Source: Sneathiella marina (lineage in GTDB: Bacteria; Pseudomonadota; Alphaproteobacteria; Sneathiellales; Sneathiellaceae). From it: 64,000 nucleotides of DNA. The position numbers and the translations under genes are program-made. Shown in pieces: positions 17,023-26,281 of this stretch; the first letter of the stretch is position 1; each line of letters opens with the position of its first letter. The notes beneath the pieces are model-generated. The model worked only from the letters and a program-made list of their open reading frames with translations, was not told where the DNA came from and searched no databases. Location: contig NZ_CP098747.1 in assembly GCF_023746535.1 (NCBI RefSeq), positions 2,254,501-2,318,500 of the forward strand, read 5' to 3'.

Positions 17023-17856
17023 ATGACAAAAAGTGACGCTGCTGAACTCTTCCAGCAACTGAAAAACTGCTCCCCTGACGAAATCCGCTCCACCATTCGG
17101 CGCGGCGACTATTGCGGGCAGACATCCGGGCTCGGGCTCGGGTATCTGCAAGGTAATGTCGCGATTGTTCCTTCAAAAAATGCACTAGATTTCTTCCGGT
17201 TTTGCCAGAGAAATCCGAAACCTTGCCCTTTAATTGGCGTCACGGATGGGGGCAGTTCCCTGCTGAACGATCTTGGTAAGGACGTAGATATCAGAAGTGA
17301 CGTCCCTGCCTACAACATTTACCGCAACGGTGATCTCGTTGAAACTACACTCGATATCAGCAACATCTGGACAAATGATCTTGTCGCATTCGTTCTCGGT
17401 TGCTCGTTTTCCTTTGAGGAGGCGTTGATTTCTGAAGGCATCCCGTTACGGCATATGGAAGAAAACAAGACGGTTCCCATGTATCGTACAAATATTGCAA
17501 CGACAGCGGCAGGGCCTTTCACCGGGCCGCTGGTCGCGTCCATGCGACCGATGTCGCAAATAGACGCTATTCGGGCCGTAAATATTACATCCCGCTTTCC
17601 GCAGGCCCATGGATCGCCCGTTCATGTCGGAGATCCAAAAACAATCGGCATATCAAATATCGATGCGCCGGATTGGGGGGACGCGACAGAAATCAAGGCC
17701 GGAGAGGTTCCTGTTTTCTGGGCCTGCGGTGTCACGCCACAAGCGGCAATCCGGTCCGCAAAGCTACCCATTTTCATTTCACATGCACCGGGGCACATGC
17801 TGATCACGGACATAAAAAGCTGGGATACCACCCGGCTACAAGACCCGAACCTTTAA
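17023..17856 (+). CDS. DUF1445/UPF0317 family protein (D-glutamate cyclase-like, putative hydro-lyase)
   Basis: A 277-residue protein of the UPF0317 family, which databases label putative hydro-lyase and which shares its domain family with mammalian D-glutamate cyclase (that enzyme makes 5-oxo-D-proline). Recognisable blocks are RRGDYCGQTSGLGLGYLQGN (about 26-45), LGCSFSFEEAL (about 125-135) and MYRTNI near 155. The C-terminal block reads CGVTPQAA followed by ISHAPGHMLITD. The ATG at 17023 is taken because GGGGA lies upstream; a TTG at 17005 is possible. It heads the TRAP-oxoprolinase operon, and the combination points to 5-oxoproline or D-glutamate chemistry. The exact reaction is not proved. 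Confidence 0.82.
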   Translation: MTKSDAAELFQQLKNCSPDEIRSTIRRGDYCGQTSGLGLGYLQGNVAIVPSKNALDFFRFCQRNPKPCPLIGVTDGGSSLLNDLGKDVDIRSDVPAYNIYRNGDLVETTLDISNIWTNDLVAFVLGCSFSFEEALISEGIPLRHMEENKTVPMYRTNIATTAAGPFTGPLVASMRPMSQIDAIRAVNITSRFPQAHGSPVHVGDPKTIGISNIDAPDWGDATEIKAGEVPVFWACGVTPQAAIRSAKLPIFISHAPGHMLITDIKSWDTTRLQDPNL

Positions 17857-17895
17857 CCACTAACCAAACCTCTAATCCTAACAGGGAGAAACACT

Positions 17896-18951
17896 ATGAA
17901 AACATTTGTAAAACTCGGCTCCGCCGCTGCCATGCTAGCAGCGGTCAGCCTTTTCGGATTATCAGCGCAAGCAGATGATCCAATTGTCATCAAGGGCGTT
18001 GGCACCTGGGGCAGCTTGACCAATTATCAAAAGCATGAAGGGCCCTTCTGGAACGAAAAAATTGCAGCCGCGACTAATGGCATGATTACCGGAGACATCA
18101 AGCCGCAAACCGAGCTCGGCTTGAAAGGCTTCGAAATTATGCGCCTGTTAAAGCTAGGTGTCTATGACTACGCCTATGGTCTGCCAGGGTATGTTGCCGC
18201 GGAAAACCCGGTTTTTGAAGGAGGCGATCTTTCCTCGGTCACTCAGGATATCGCGACACAGCGCAAAGTAGCGGAAGCATATTTTCCAATTCTGGAAAAG
18301 GCCGTGGCCGAAACTTATAACGCAAAACTGTTGCAGCTTTACCCATTTCCAAGCCAGATGCTGTGGTGCAAAGGCGCCATCAATAACATTGGTGACTTAA
18401 AGGGTAAGAAAATTCGTGTTTATGCAACAACCCTTGGTGATTTCGTAGAAGGTGTTGGCGGCACAAGCGTCACGGTGCCATTTGCGGAAGTCATTCCTGC
18501 GCTTGAAAAAGGCGTTGTCGATTGCGGCATCACCGGGACAATGTCCGCATATAAAGCAAAATGGTATCAAGTTGCAGATCATGCCTACACCATGCGTGTT
18601 GGATGGGGTTTGGCGTTTGGCGCCATGAATATGGACAAATGGAACGATCTGGGCGCCGAAAAACAGGCCGCGTTGAAAACCGAACTGGATAAGCTCACAG
18701 ACGCAATGTGGGACGAAACAGCAAAAGAAGATGCGATCGCATTGGATTGCCTGTCTGGTAAAAAATGTGACATCGGTGAAAAGGCAAACATGACGTTGGT
18801 TACGCCAAGTGACGCCGATCTTAAAGTTCGGGATCAGATAGCCTCAGATGTCATTCTTGCTCGTTGGGCAGAACGCTGTGGTGATGATTGCGCGAAAAAC
18901 TGGAATGCATCCGTTGGCACGATCATCGGTATGGACGCCACAAAAAAGTAA
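17896..18951 (+). CDS. TRAP transporter solute-binding protein, DctP family
   Basis: A 351-residue periplasmic binding protein with a clear signal peptide (MKTFVKLGSAAAMLAAVSLFG, cleavage near SAQADD). The family core is visible: GDLKGKKIRVY carries the conserved Arg that salt-bridges a substrate carboxylate. GVVDCGITGTMSAYKAKWYQ follows about 45 residues on. Four or more Cys in the mature part (for example LDCLSGKKCD and ERCGDDC) suggest disulphides, unusual for DctP proteins. It starts 39 bases after the DUF1445 gene behind AGGGAGAA. A carboxylic acid such as 5-oxoproline or a D-amino acid is the likely ligand by context. Confidence 0.88.
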   Translation: MKTFVKLGSAAAMLAAVSLFGLSAQADDPIVIKGVGTWGSLTNYQKHEGPFWNEKIAAATNGMITGDIKPQTELGLKGFEIMRLLKLGVYDYAYGLPGYVAAENPVFEGGDLSSVTQDIATQRKVAEAYFPILEKAVAETYNAKLLQLYPFPSQMLWCKGAINNIGDLKGKKIRVYATTLGDFVEGVGGTSVTVPFAEVIPALEKGVVDCGITGTMSAYKAKWYQVADHAYTMRVGWGLAFGAMNMDKWNDLGAEKQAALKTELDKLTDAMWDETAKEDAIALDCLSGKKCDIGEKANMTLVTPSDADLKVRDQIASDVILARWAERCGDDCAKNWNASVGTIIGMDATKK

Positions 18952-18964
18952 AGAAGTTTGCTCA

Positions 18965-18991
18965 GGGTGGCAGCCAGACCGGCCGCCACCC
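18965..18991 (+). repeat. GC-rich hairpin after the TRAP binding-protein gene
   Basis: GGGTGGC (18965-18971) pairs with GCCACCC (18985-18991), with further possible pairing inside the loop. It is followed by only a short CTTTC tract. It sits 13 bases after the DctP-family stop and before the DctQ gene, where such hairpins protect the message for the abundant binding protein. Confidence 0.5.
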
Positions 18992-19017
18992 TTTCAATTA
19001 CTAAAAGGGCATTTCTC

Positions 19018-19584
19018 ATGTTAAATACGCTTTTGACAGGCTGCGAAGGAATATCAAAAAGACTTGTCTGGCTCGGTGGCATATTACTTATCGGGGCCGC
19101 TTTTCTGGTTACAATTGACGTGTTTGTTCGTAAATTGTTCAACATAAGCCTCGCGGGCTCTGATGAATTGTCAGGATATGCTTTTGGTATGTCCACCAGC
19201 TTGGCCTTCGCTTATGCAATAATCACCCGATCCAATATTCGCGTAGACGCTTTCTACCATCTCTTTCCCCATTGGGCGCGGATTGCCTCAGATATCATCG
19301 GACTGGCCCTTCTCCTCGGGTTTATGGGGTTAATGGCTTATCTGGGCTTCAATCTGTTGGCAGATAGCTATTTTCATGGGTCTCGTTCTATTACACCTTT
19401 AAGAACCCCCCTCGCGATCCCACAGACCGTTTGGTGGTTTGGTCTGGCATTTGCCCTCGCCACCGGTGGATTGATCCTAATTGCCTCGTTAGTTGCTGTT
19501 TTCCAAAAGGACTGGACCGCGATCCAAAGATTGGTCGGCGTAAAATCCGTCGATGAACAAATCACTGAAGAAACAGTCGAATAA
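19018..19584 (+). CDS. TRAP transporter small permease, DctQ family
   Basis: A 188-residue membrane protein with four predicted helices, the usual DctQ design. The ATG at 19018 has AAGGG eight bases upstream and gives the expected short cytoplasmic N-terminus; a longer TTG reading would overlap the hairpin. The family's central FVRKLFNISLAGSDELSGYAF region is near residues 36-56. It partners with the DctM-type protein that follows after 13 bases. Confidence 0.88.
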   Translation: MLNTLLTGCEGISKRLVWLGGILLIGAAFLVTIDVFVRKLFNISLAGSDELSGYAFGMSTSLAFAYAIITRSNIRVDAFYHLFPHWARIASDIIGLALLLGFMGLMAYLGFNLLADSYFHGSRSITPLRTPLAIPQTVWWFGLAFALATGGLILIASLVAVFQKDWTAIQRLVGVKSVDEQITEETVE

Positions 19585-19597
19585 AGGGGATGATCAA

Positions 19598-20887
19598 ATG
19601 TTAATTCATGCAGTAATAGTCCTGATGGGCCTGGTCGCTCTCGGAATTCCAATAGCAGCTGCACTCGGCTGGCTTGCTCTTTCCCTAAACTTCACATTCA
19701 GTTCCAGCCCCCTTTATTTGGCGCTGGGAGATATTGCCTGGCAGAATAGCACTGAATTCCTGCTCGTCGCCATTCCCATGTTTGTCCTGCTCGGCGAAAT
19801 TCTCCTGCGCTCGGGTATTGCCTCAAAAATGTACGAAGGCATGGTCCAATGGCTTGGCTGGTTACCTGGTGGGCTGATGCATTCAAACATCGGCGCCTGC
19901 TCTTTATTTGCGGCAACATCCGGCTCAAGTGTCGCAACGGCCGCGACCATTGGTACGGTGGCCCTTCCGGAAGTGAACAAACGTAAATATAACGAGAGAT
20001 TATTTCTCGGCACATTAGCTGCCGGCGGTACCCTCGGAATCCTGATCCCGCCGTCGATCAATCTTATTCTCTACGGGCTTCTTACAGACACATCCGTTCC
20101 CGAACTTTATCTCGCCGGGTTCTTACCAGGCATGTTACTGGCCGGCCTGTTTATGTTGACCGTAATCATTGCCTGTACCTTCAAAAAAAGCTGGGGCGGC
20201 ACAAAAGTAGAGGTCACTTGGTCCTCTCGCATTGCAAGCTTACCCGGTCTGGTGCCTCCCCTCGGAATATTTGTCGTCGTCGTTGGCTCCATATATGCTG
20301 GTCTTGCAACACCTACGGAAGCTGCGTCGTTGGGTGTTGTTGCGGCTATGGCCCTCGCCGCCGCCAATAAATCACTGACAATTGAAATGCTGAAAGGCGC
20401 AATTGAAGGAACAATGCGGACAACGGCTATGATCATGCTGATTATTCTTGCGGCAATATTCCTGAATTTCATTCTTGCCACCATCGGCCTGACACAAGCC
20501 CTGACCCAGTTCATCATTAGTCTTGGCTTAAGCCCCTTTGAAACCATGCTCATGATCATCGGTTTCCTAATCCTGCTTGGCTGTTTTATGGAAACATTAT
20601 CCATGCTCCTGACAACCGCGCCATTATTGGCCCCGATTATTATTCAGCTTGGCTATGATCCGGTCTGGTTTGGCATCCTGCTCATGGTCCTTTTGGAAAC
20701 AGCTTTGATCACGCCGCCCATCGGTATCAATCTCTATGTGGTTCAAGGTATCCGGAAATCCGGGCGGCTAAACGACGTGATGATCGGTACCCTGCCCTTC
20801 GTTCTAACCATGTTTGTGATGATCGGTATGCTTCTGGCATTTCCACAAATTGCCTTATGGCTCCCTGAACTCGTATACTCACGTTAA
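19598..20887 (+). CDS. TRAP transporter large permease, DctM family
   Basis: A 429-residue permease with about twelve helices, which carries the sodium-coupled translocation path. AGGGGA at 19585-19590 fits the ATG at 19598. Family blocks include FVLLGEILLRSGIASKMYEG, a Gly/Ala/Thr-rich loop AATSGSSVATAATIGTVALPEV, and LGILIPPSINLILYG. A late TALITPPIGINLYVVQGI completes them. The order P-Q-M with an oxoprolinase directly after is unusual enough to suggest substrate rather than coincidence. Confidence 0.9.
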   Translation: MLIHAVIVLMGLVALGIPIAAALGWLALSLNFTFSSSPLYLALGDIAWQNSTEFLLVAIPMFVLLGEILLRSGIASKMYEGMVQWLGWLPGGLMHSNIGACSLFAATSGSSVATAATIGTVALPEVNKRKYNERLFLGTLAAGGTLGILIPPSINLILYGLLTDTSVPELYLAGFLPGMLLAGLFMLTVIIACTFKKSWGGTKVEVTWSSRIASLPGLVPPLGIFVVVVGSIYAGLATPTEAASLGVVAAMALAAANKSLTIEMLKGAIEGTMRTTAMIMLIILAAIFLNFILATIGLTQALTQFIISLGLSPFETMLMIIGFLILLGCFMETLSMLLTTAPLLAPIIIQLGYDPVWFGILLMVLLETALITPPIGINLYVVQGIRKSGRLNDVMIGTLPFVLTMFVMIGMLLAFPQIALWLPELVYSR

Positions 20888-20908
20888 ATATATCTAAGGA
20901 ACAAGAGA

Positions 20909-23900
20909 ATGTGGCAAATCTGGATTGACCGCGGCGGGACCTTTACGGACATCGTCGGAAAGCGCCCTGATGGACGTCTGGTATCCCATAAATTGCTGTC
21001 AGAAAATCCCGAGCGTTATAAGGATGCTGCCGTACAGGGTATAAAAGACCTTCTGGCGCAAGAGAGCGATCTGTTTGACCCGTCGACACAGATTGAAAAC
21101 ATCAAGATGGGTACGACCGTCGCCACTAACGCCCTTTTGGAACGCAAGGGTGATCGTACCCTTTATGTGACCAGCCAGGGTTTTGGCGATGCGCTCCGCA
21201 TCGGGTATCAAAGTCGGCCCCGTATTTTTGACCTTGATATTAAACTACCGGAGCTTCTGTACGAACAGGTAATCGAGGCTGAAGAACGCATAGACGCGCA
21301 TGGCACCATCTTGGTATCGCTCAATAAAAAGACGTTAAAAGCCAAGATGATTTCGGCTTATGAGCAAGGTATTCGGTCCATCGCGATCGCCTTTATGCAT
21401 GGTTATAAATATACTGAACATGAGGTACAAGCCGCAGAAATTGCTGAACAAATCGGGTTTACTCAGATTTCAACGAGCCACGCTGTAAGCCCGTTGATCA
21501 AGCTAATTGCCCGAGGTGACACCACTATGGTGGATGCGTATCTTTCTCCCATTTTACGGCGCTACGTAAATCAGGTTAAAGATGAATTAGGCATGTCGGA
21601 AGCGTCCGAAAACAATCCAAGATTGATGTTCATGCAATCAAATGGCGGCCTGACAGATGCCAGCCTGTTTCAAGGTAAAGACGCCATCCTGTCTGGTCCG
21701 GCTGGCGGTGTCGTCGGCATGACCCGGACTGCCGCTATGAGTAACCTGACAAAACTTATCGGCTTTGATATGGGCGGAACCTCCACGGACGTCACCCATT
21801 ACGAAGGAAATTACGAACGCAGTTTCGAAACGGAAGTCGCTGGCGTACGCATGCGCGCACCGATGATGCATATACATACAGTAGCAGCCGGCGGGGGATC
21901 CATTTTACAGTTTGACGGATCGCGGTACCGTGTGGGCCCTGAATCTGCCGGTGCCAATCCCGGTCCGGCCTGTTACCGACGCGGCGGCAGACTGGCAGTC
22001 ACCGATTGCAATGTGATGCTTGGAAAAATACAGCCGGAATATTTTCCGAAAGTATTCGGACCCGATGCCGATGAGTCTTTGGACAGCCAGGCAGTCCGCA
22101 ACAGATTTATCGAAATGGCAGATCAGATAGCCGGGTCAACAAATTCACCCGCACCGTCGCCAGAAGAAGTGGCCGAAGGGTTTTTGAAAATCGCCGTGGA
22201 GAATATGGCAAATGCCGTAAAGCAAATATCTGTCCAACGCGGGTATGATATCACGGAATATACCCTGAACTGCTTTGGCGGTGCCGGCGGTCAGCATGCC
22301 TGCCTGGTGGCTGATGCTCTGGATATGAAAAGCGTCTTTATCCATCCGTTTGCCGGGGTTCTTTCCGCGTATGGAATGGGACTTGCCGACGTGAGAGCCA
22401 TGCGTGAAGCCCAGCTTGACCTGCCGTTTAACGCCGACTTACAAAACCAATTGATTGCCGTTAGTGCCCCGTTGACGAAAGATGCACAAGCTGAAGTCCT
22501 GGCGCAAGGCATACCCAAAGAAAACTTGAGCTATATCCAGCAGGTACATCTGCGGTATGAGGGTACAGATACATCAATATTGATTGATCTTGGGTCGGTC
22601 GAAAGCATGAAAGAAGCATTTGAAGCAGCCCATCACAAACGTTTTGGATTTATAGCGGAAAACCGGGGGTTGGTTGCGGAAGCGCTTTCGGTGGAGGTTA
22701 TAGGTGTTACGGAAACGGAAATCGATCCCCTATCGGATTTACCACAATCTTCAGGCGAAGCGACAGCACTGGATGATGTCGATATGTATGTTAATGGGGA
22801 TTGGCAAAAGGTTTCCTTATATGACCGCGAAGCAATTCGACCCGGTGAAACCGTCACTGGGCCAGCCATTATTACAGAATCTACCGGAACCATTGTCGTC
22901 GAAGAGGGATGGCGTGCGACACTCAATACAAGGTTACATTTGATTGTTAGCCGATATAAGGACAAGGCGCAGCTGAAAGCCATCGGGACCGACGCAGACC
23001 CGGTTATGTTGGAAGTGTTCAATAACCTATTTATGTCCATTGCCGAGCAGATGGGCGCGACACTTTCCAATACGGCTTATTCCGTCAATATCAAGGAGCG
23101 GCTGGATTTCTCTTGCGCGATCTTCGATCAAGCAGGCAATCTGGTCGCCAACGCTCCACATGTACCGGTACATTTGGGCTCTATGGGTGAATCCATCAAA
23201 ACCGTTATCACGGAAAACACCGGACAAATGAAACCGGGGAACGTTTATGCCTTGAACGCACCCTATAACGGAGGAACACATCTTCCTGATGTCACGGTCA
23301 TCACACCGGTCTTCGACCAGCAAGGGGAGAAAATCCTGTTCTATGTTGGCTCACGAGGGCACCATGCGGATATCGGTGGCCGCACACCGGGTTCCGCACC
23401 TCCCGATAGCCAGGTTATTGAAGAAGAAGGCGTCCTTATCGATAATTTTCTACTTGTTGAAGAAGGTCGCTTTCGCGAAACCGAAACACGTGCCCTGCTC
23501 GCCTCCGGCAAATACCCTTGTCGTAACCCGGATCATAATATTGCAGATCTAACAGCCCAGATCGCCGCCAATGAAACCGGCGTGCAGGAAGTTCGCAAAA
23601 TGATCCGTCAGTTCGGGTTTGCTGTGGTCGAAGCCTATATGCGTCATGTACAGGACAATGCCGAAGAATCCGTCCGTCGTGTGCTGGATGTGTTGAAGGA
23701 CGGATCCTTTTTATATCCTCTGGATAACGGAACACAAATTAAAGTCGACATTTCCGTCAATCGCGCTAACCGGGATGCGACCATCGATTTTACTGGCACA
23801 TCGGATCAGATTGCAGGAAATTACAATGCGCCTATCGCTATCTGCAAGGCAGCGGTGCTTTACGTTTTCAGAACACTGGTCGGCGATGATATTCCCCTCA

Positions 23901-24532
23901 ACGAAGGATGCATGAAGCCATTGAAGATTATTGTGCCGGAACGGAGCATGATAAATCCCCAATACCCGGCCGCTGTCATTGCAGGGAATACCGAGGTGTC
24001 ACAAGCCATAACCGATGCTTTGTATGGTGCTTTGGGGATTCTGGCGTCCAGTCAGGGCACGATGAATAATTTCGTCTATGGCAATGATATTCATCAAAAC
24101 TACGAAACTATCTGCGGCGGAACCGGCGCCGGCTCTGATCATAATGGAGCGGATGCCGTGCACAGTCATATGACAAACACCAGAATGACAGATCCGGAAG
24201 TATTGGAGCAACGGTTTCCTGTTCGAATTGAGGAATTCTCAATCCGTCAAAACTCCGGTGGAAATGGCGCATTCAAAGGTGGCAACGGAGCAATTCGAAA
24301 AATGAAATTTCTGGAGCCCATGACAGTTACGATCCTTTCATCACACCGAGATACAGACCCCTATGGCATGGCCGGAGGAAACGCTGGCCAAAGAGGGATA
24401 AATTATGCAATTCTTAACAATGGTAAGGTAGTGTCATTAAGTGGTAACTCTGAATCCAACCTGTCGGCCGGAGACATGATTGTAATTGAAACCCCCGGTG
24501 GTGGCGGATTTGGACGCGTAACTGAAAAGTAG
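20909..24532 (+). CDS. 5-oxoprolinase (ATP-hydrolysing), fused HyuA-HyuB type
   Basis: A 1207-residue protein with the full eukaryote-like 5-oxoprolinase arrangement. An N-terminal hydantoinase A/oxoprolinase ATPase half (DRGGTFTDIVG at residues 7-17, FDMGGTSTDV near 290, FGGAGGQHAC near 455) is joined to a C-terminal HyuB half from about residue 690 (NNLFMSIAEQMGATLSNTAYS and later GSRGHHADIGG). The ATPase half phosphorylates the lactam and the other half completes ring opening, giving L-glutamate from 5-oxo-L-proline. The related N-methylhydantoinases and acetophenone carboxylases are usually separate subunits, so the fusion favours oxoprolinase, though hydantoin or another lactam remains possible. 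It follows the TRAP genes after 21 bases. Confidence 0.88.
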   Translation: MWQIWIDRGGTFTDIVGKRPDGRLVSHKLLSENPERYKDAAVQGIKDLLAQESDLFDPSTQIENIKMGTTVATNALLERKGDRTLYVTSQGFGDALRIGYQSRPRIFDLDIKLPELLYEQVIEAEERIDAHGTILVSLNKKTLKAKMISAYEQGIRSIAIAFMHGYKYTEHEVQAAEIAEQIGFTQISTSHAVSPLIKLIARGDTTMVDAYLSPILRRYVNQVKDELGMSEASENNPRLMFMQSNGGLTDASLFQGKDAILSGPAGGVVGMTRTAAMSNLTKLIGFDMGGTSTDVTHYEGNYERSFETEVAGVRMRAPMMHIHTVAAGGGSILQFDGSRYRVGPESAGANPGPACYRRGGRLAVTDCNVMLGKIQPEYFPKVFGPDADESLDSQAVRNRFIEMADQIAGSTNSPAPSPEEVAEGFLKIAVENMANAVKQISVQRGYDITEYTLNCFGGAGGQHACLVADALDMKSVFIHPFAGVLSAYGMGLADVRAMREAQLDLPFNADLQNQLIAVSAPLTKDAQAEVLAQGIPKENLSYIQQVHLRYEGTDTSILIDLGSVESMKEAFEAAHHKRFGFIAENRGLVAEALSVEVIGVTETEIDPLSDLPQSSGEATALDDVDMYVNGDWQKVSLYDREAIRPGETVTGPAIITESTGTIVVEEGWRATLNTRLHLIVSRYKDKAQLKAIGTDADPVMLEVFNNLFMSIAEQMGATLSNTAYSVNIKERLDFSCAIFDQAGNLVANAPHVPVHLGSMGESIKTVITENTGQMKPGNVYALNAPYNGGTHLPDVTVITPVFDQQGEKILFYVGSRGHHADIGGRTPGSAPPDSQVIEEEGVLIDNFLLVEEGRFRETETRALLASGKYPCRNPDHNIADLTAQIAANETGVQEVRKMIRQFGFAVVEAYMRHVQDNAEESVRRVLDVLKDGSFLYPLDNGTQIKVDISVNRANRDATIDFTGTSDQIAGNYNAPIAICKAAVLYVFRTLVGDDIPLNEGCMKPLKIIVPERSMINPQYPAAVIAGNTEVSQAITDALYGALGILASSQGTMNNFVYGNDIHQNYETICGGTGAGSDHNGADAVHSHMTNTRMTDPEVLEQRFPVRIEEFSIRQNSGGNGAFKGGNGAIRKMKFLEPMTVTILSSHRDTDPYGMAGGNAGQRGINYAILNNGKVVSLSGNSESNLSAGDMIVIETPGGGGFGRVTEK

Positions 24533-24542
24533 AGAATGTAAG

Positions 24543-24746
24543 ATGAGTGCTTTTATTTTTTCTGTATACAACGCTAAAGTTCGTGAGGCTGTTAAAGACA
24601 ATCAGGAACATCCTCATATTTCAGAACGCTGGGCTTCGCCTTGCATGTTTGAAGTAGAGGCAGATAGTGCAACAGCAGCCGAAGATTGCGTTAAGAAAAA
24701 ATACCCGGCAGCAGAAGGCTTTGTGACTAAACGAATTGAAAACTAG
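24543..24746 (+). CDS. small protein of unknown function downstream of the oxoprolinase
   Basis: A 67-residue soluble protein not recognised from any family. It begins 10 bases after the oxoprolinase stop and is convergent with sthA. It has two Cys (about residues 34 and 49) and an alternating Lys/Glu composition. No strong Shine-Dalgarno is seen, but the tight spacing suggests it belongs to the operon. Confidence 0.5.
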   Translation: MSAFIFSVYNAKVREAVKDNQEHPHISERWASPCMFEVEADSATAAEDCVKKKYPAAEGFVTKRIEN

Positions 24747-24760
24747 CGACGTTTAGTACC

Positions 24761-26191
24761 TTAGTTGGATTGTTGTTGTGATTTCCCAGCTGCGCTTTGG
24801 GGCATTTTGTTCCAAGCGTCGAGCGCAGCAACTTTATATGCTTCTGCTAAGGTCGGATAGTTGAATGTATTCTCAACAAAATAATCCAGCGTACCTTTCA
24901 AATTCAAAACCGCTTGTCCGATATGAATAAGTTCCGTCGCCCCTTCCCCCAAGATATGAGCTCCTAGCAAGCGTCTGGTTTTCATGGAGAAAATCAATTT
25001 CATCATGCCGTGATCAAGCCCCATGATTTGCCCTCGTGAAGTCTCCCGAAAACGGCATATACCGCTTTCAAAAGCGATTCCCCGTTCAACAACCTCTTCT
25101 TCAGACATGCCAACTGTTGAAAGTTCCGGAACCGAATAAATACCGTAAGGAAAATAATCTGGCGCACTGTAAGCAAACGCATCTTTATCAAATGCGTGAA
25201 ATACCGCGAGCCGTCCCTGCTCCATTGAAGTAGACGCAAGACTTGGAAAACCGATGACATCACCCGCAGCGTAAATATGCGGCACCACGGTTTGAAAACT
25301 ATTGGCGTCGGCCAATGATAACCGTCCGCGGCTATCTGCCTCCAGACCACAATTATCGAGCTTTAGGCCACTAGTATTTCCAATACGGCCCGCAGCAAAC
25401 ATCGTAACTTCAGAATAGATCATACGACCGTTTTCAAGCTCAACGACGGAACCTCCCCCCTCCAGCCCCACGGATTTCACCTGTTGTCCAAATCGCATAT
25501 TGACGCCGCAATCCCGCATTTGATGCATGAGGTCATCCACCAACTCACGGTCGATAAAATCCAACATGCTGTTTCTTGGCTCAACCAATGTCACTTTGAC
25601 GTCAAGCGCACTGAAGATTGTGGCATACTCGACCCCGATAACACCCGCCCCAATAATTGTTATGGATTTTGGCACCTGTTTAATCTTGAGTATATCATCG
25701 CTATCGATAATTCGTTCGTCGTCAAACGGTATATCGTCAGGACGGTACGGATGGGTGCCGGTCGCGATTAAAATTCTGCTTGCGCGATATTGCTGCTTTT
25801 CCCCCTCTTCCAGCTCAACTTCAATAACATCGGGACTGATAAAATGGGCAATCCCATAGACAATATTCACATTGTTACGTGCGAATTGATGCTCAAGGGT
25901 ATCTACTTCATGATTAAGGGTTATATCCATGCGCTGACGTAAGTCATTGGCCGTGATGTCGCTTTTTACCCGATAAGATCGACCATAGAACGCCCGTTCT
26001 CTCCATCCAGACAGGTTGAGGACCGTTTCCCGAAGGGTTTTGCTTGGGATCGTTCCGGTATGCACAGTTACACCACCAACCTCCGAGTTTTTCTCGATTA
26101 CATAAACCTTTTTACCCCATTTCGCGGCCTGAATTGCCGCCCGCTTCCCGGCAGGGCCGCTCCCAATAACTAATAAATCACATGAAATCAT
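24761..26191 (-). CDS. sthA: soluble pyridine nucleotide transhydrogenase
   Basis: A 476-residue flavoprotein that moves hydride between NADPH and NAD, relieving NADPH excess. The N-terminal FAD motif GSGPAG is followed by GGVTVHTGTIPSK, in which both redox-active Cys of the lipoamide dehydrogenase pattern are Thr. This is expected for a transhydrogenase and separates it from disulphide reductases. The second nucleotide motif GAGVIGVEYA lies near 180, and the dimerisation domain ends the protein. GGGGGAGAATGGT precedes the ATG at 26191, so it is preferred over the GTG at 26206. Confidence 0.9.
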   Translation of the reverse strand: MISCDLLVIGSGPAGKRAAIQAAKWGKKVYVIEKNSEVGGVTVHTGTIPSKTLRETVLNLSGWRERAFYGRSYRVKSDITANDLRQRMDITLNHEVDTLEHQFARNNVNIVYGIAHFISPDVIEVELEEGEKQQYRASRILIATGTHPYRPDDIPFDDERIIDSDDILKIKQVPKSITIIGAGVIGVEYATIFSALDVKVTLVEPRNSMLDFIDRELVDDLMHQMRDCGVNMRFGQQVKSVGLEGGGSVVELENGRMIYSEVTMFAAGRIGNTSGLKLDNCGLEADSRGRLSLADANSFQTVVPHIYAAGDVIGFPSLASTSMEQGRLAVFHAFDKDAFAYSAPDYFPYGIYSVPELSTVGMSEEEVVERGIAFESGICRFRETSRGQIMGLDHGMMKLIFSMKTRRLLGAHILGEGATELIHIGQAVLNLKGTLDYFVENTFNYPTLAEAYKVAALDAWNKMPQSAAGKSQQQSN

Positions 26192-26281
26192 ACCATTCTC
26201 CCCCACTTACCTTTACCATAGGCTAAAAACCAAAGACTCCAACAAGCATTTCGAGATGCAGATCTAAAAGGAAGCCCGAGA

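Noticed and set aside
24761-26191. sthA as dihydrolipoamide dehydrogenase or mercuric reductase
   Set aside because: Both redox-active Cys positions are Thr, which excludes a disulphide mechanism.
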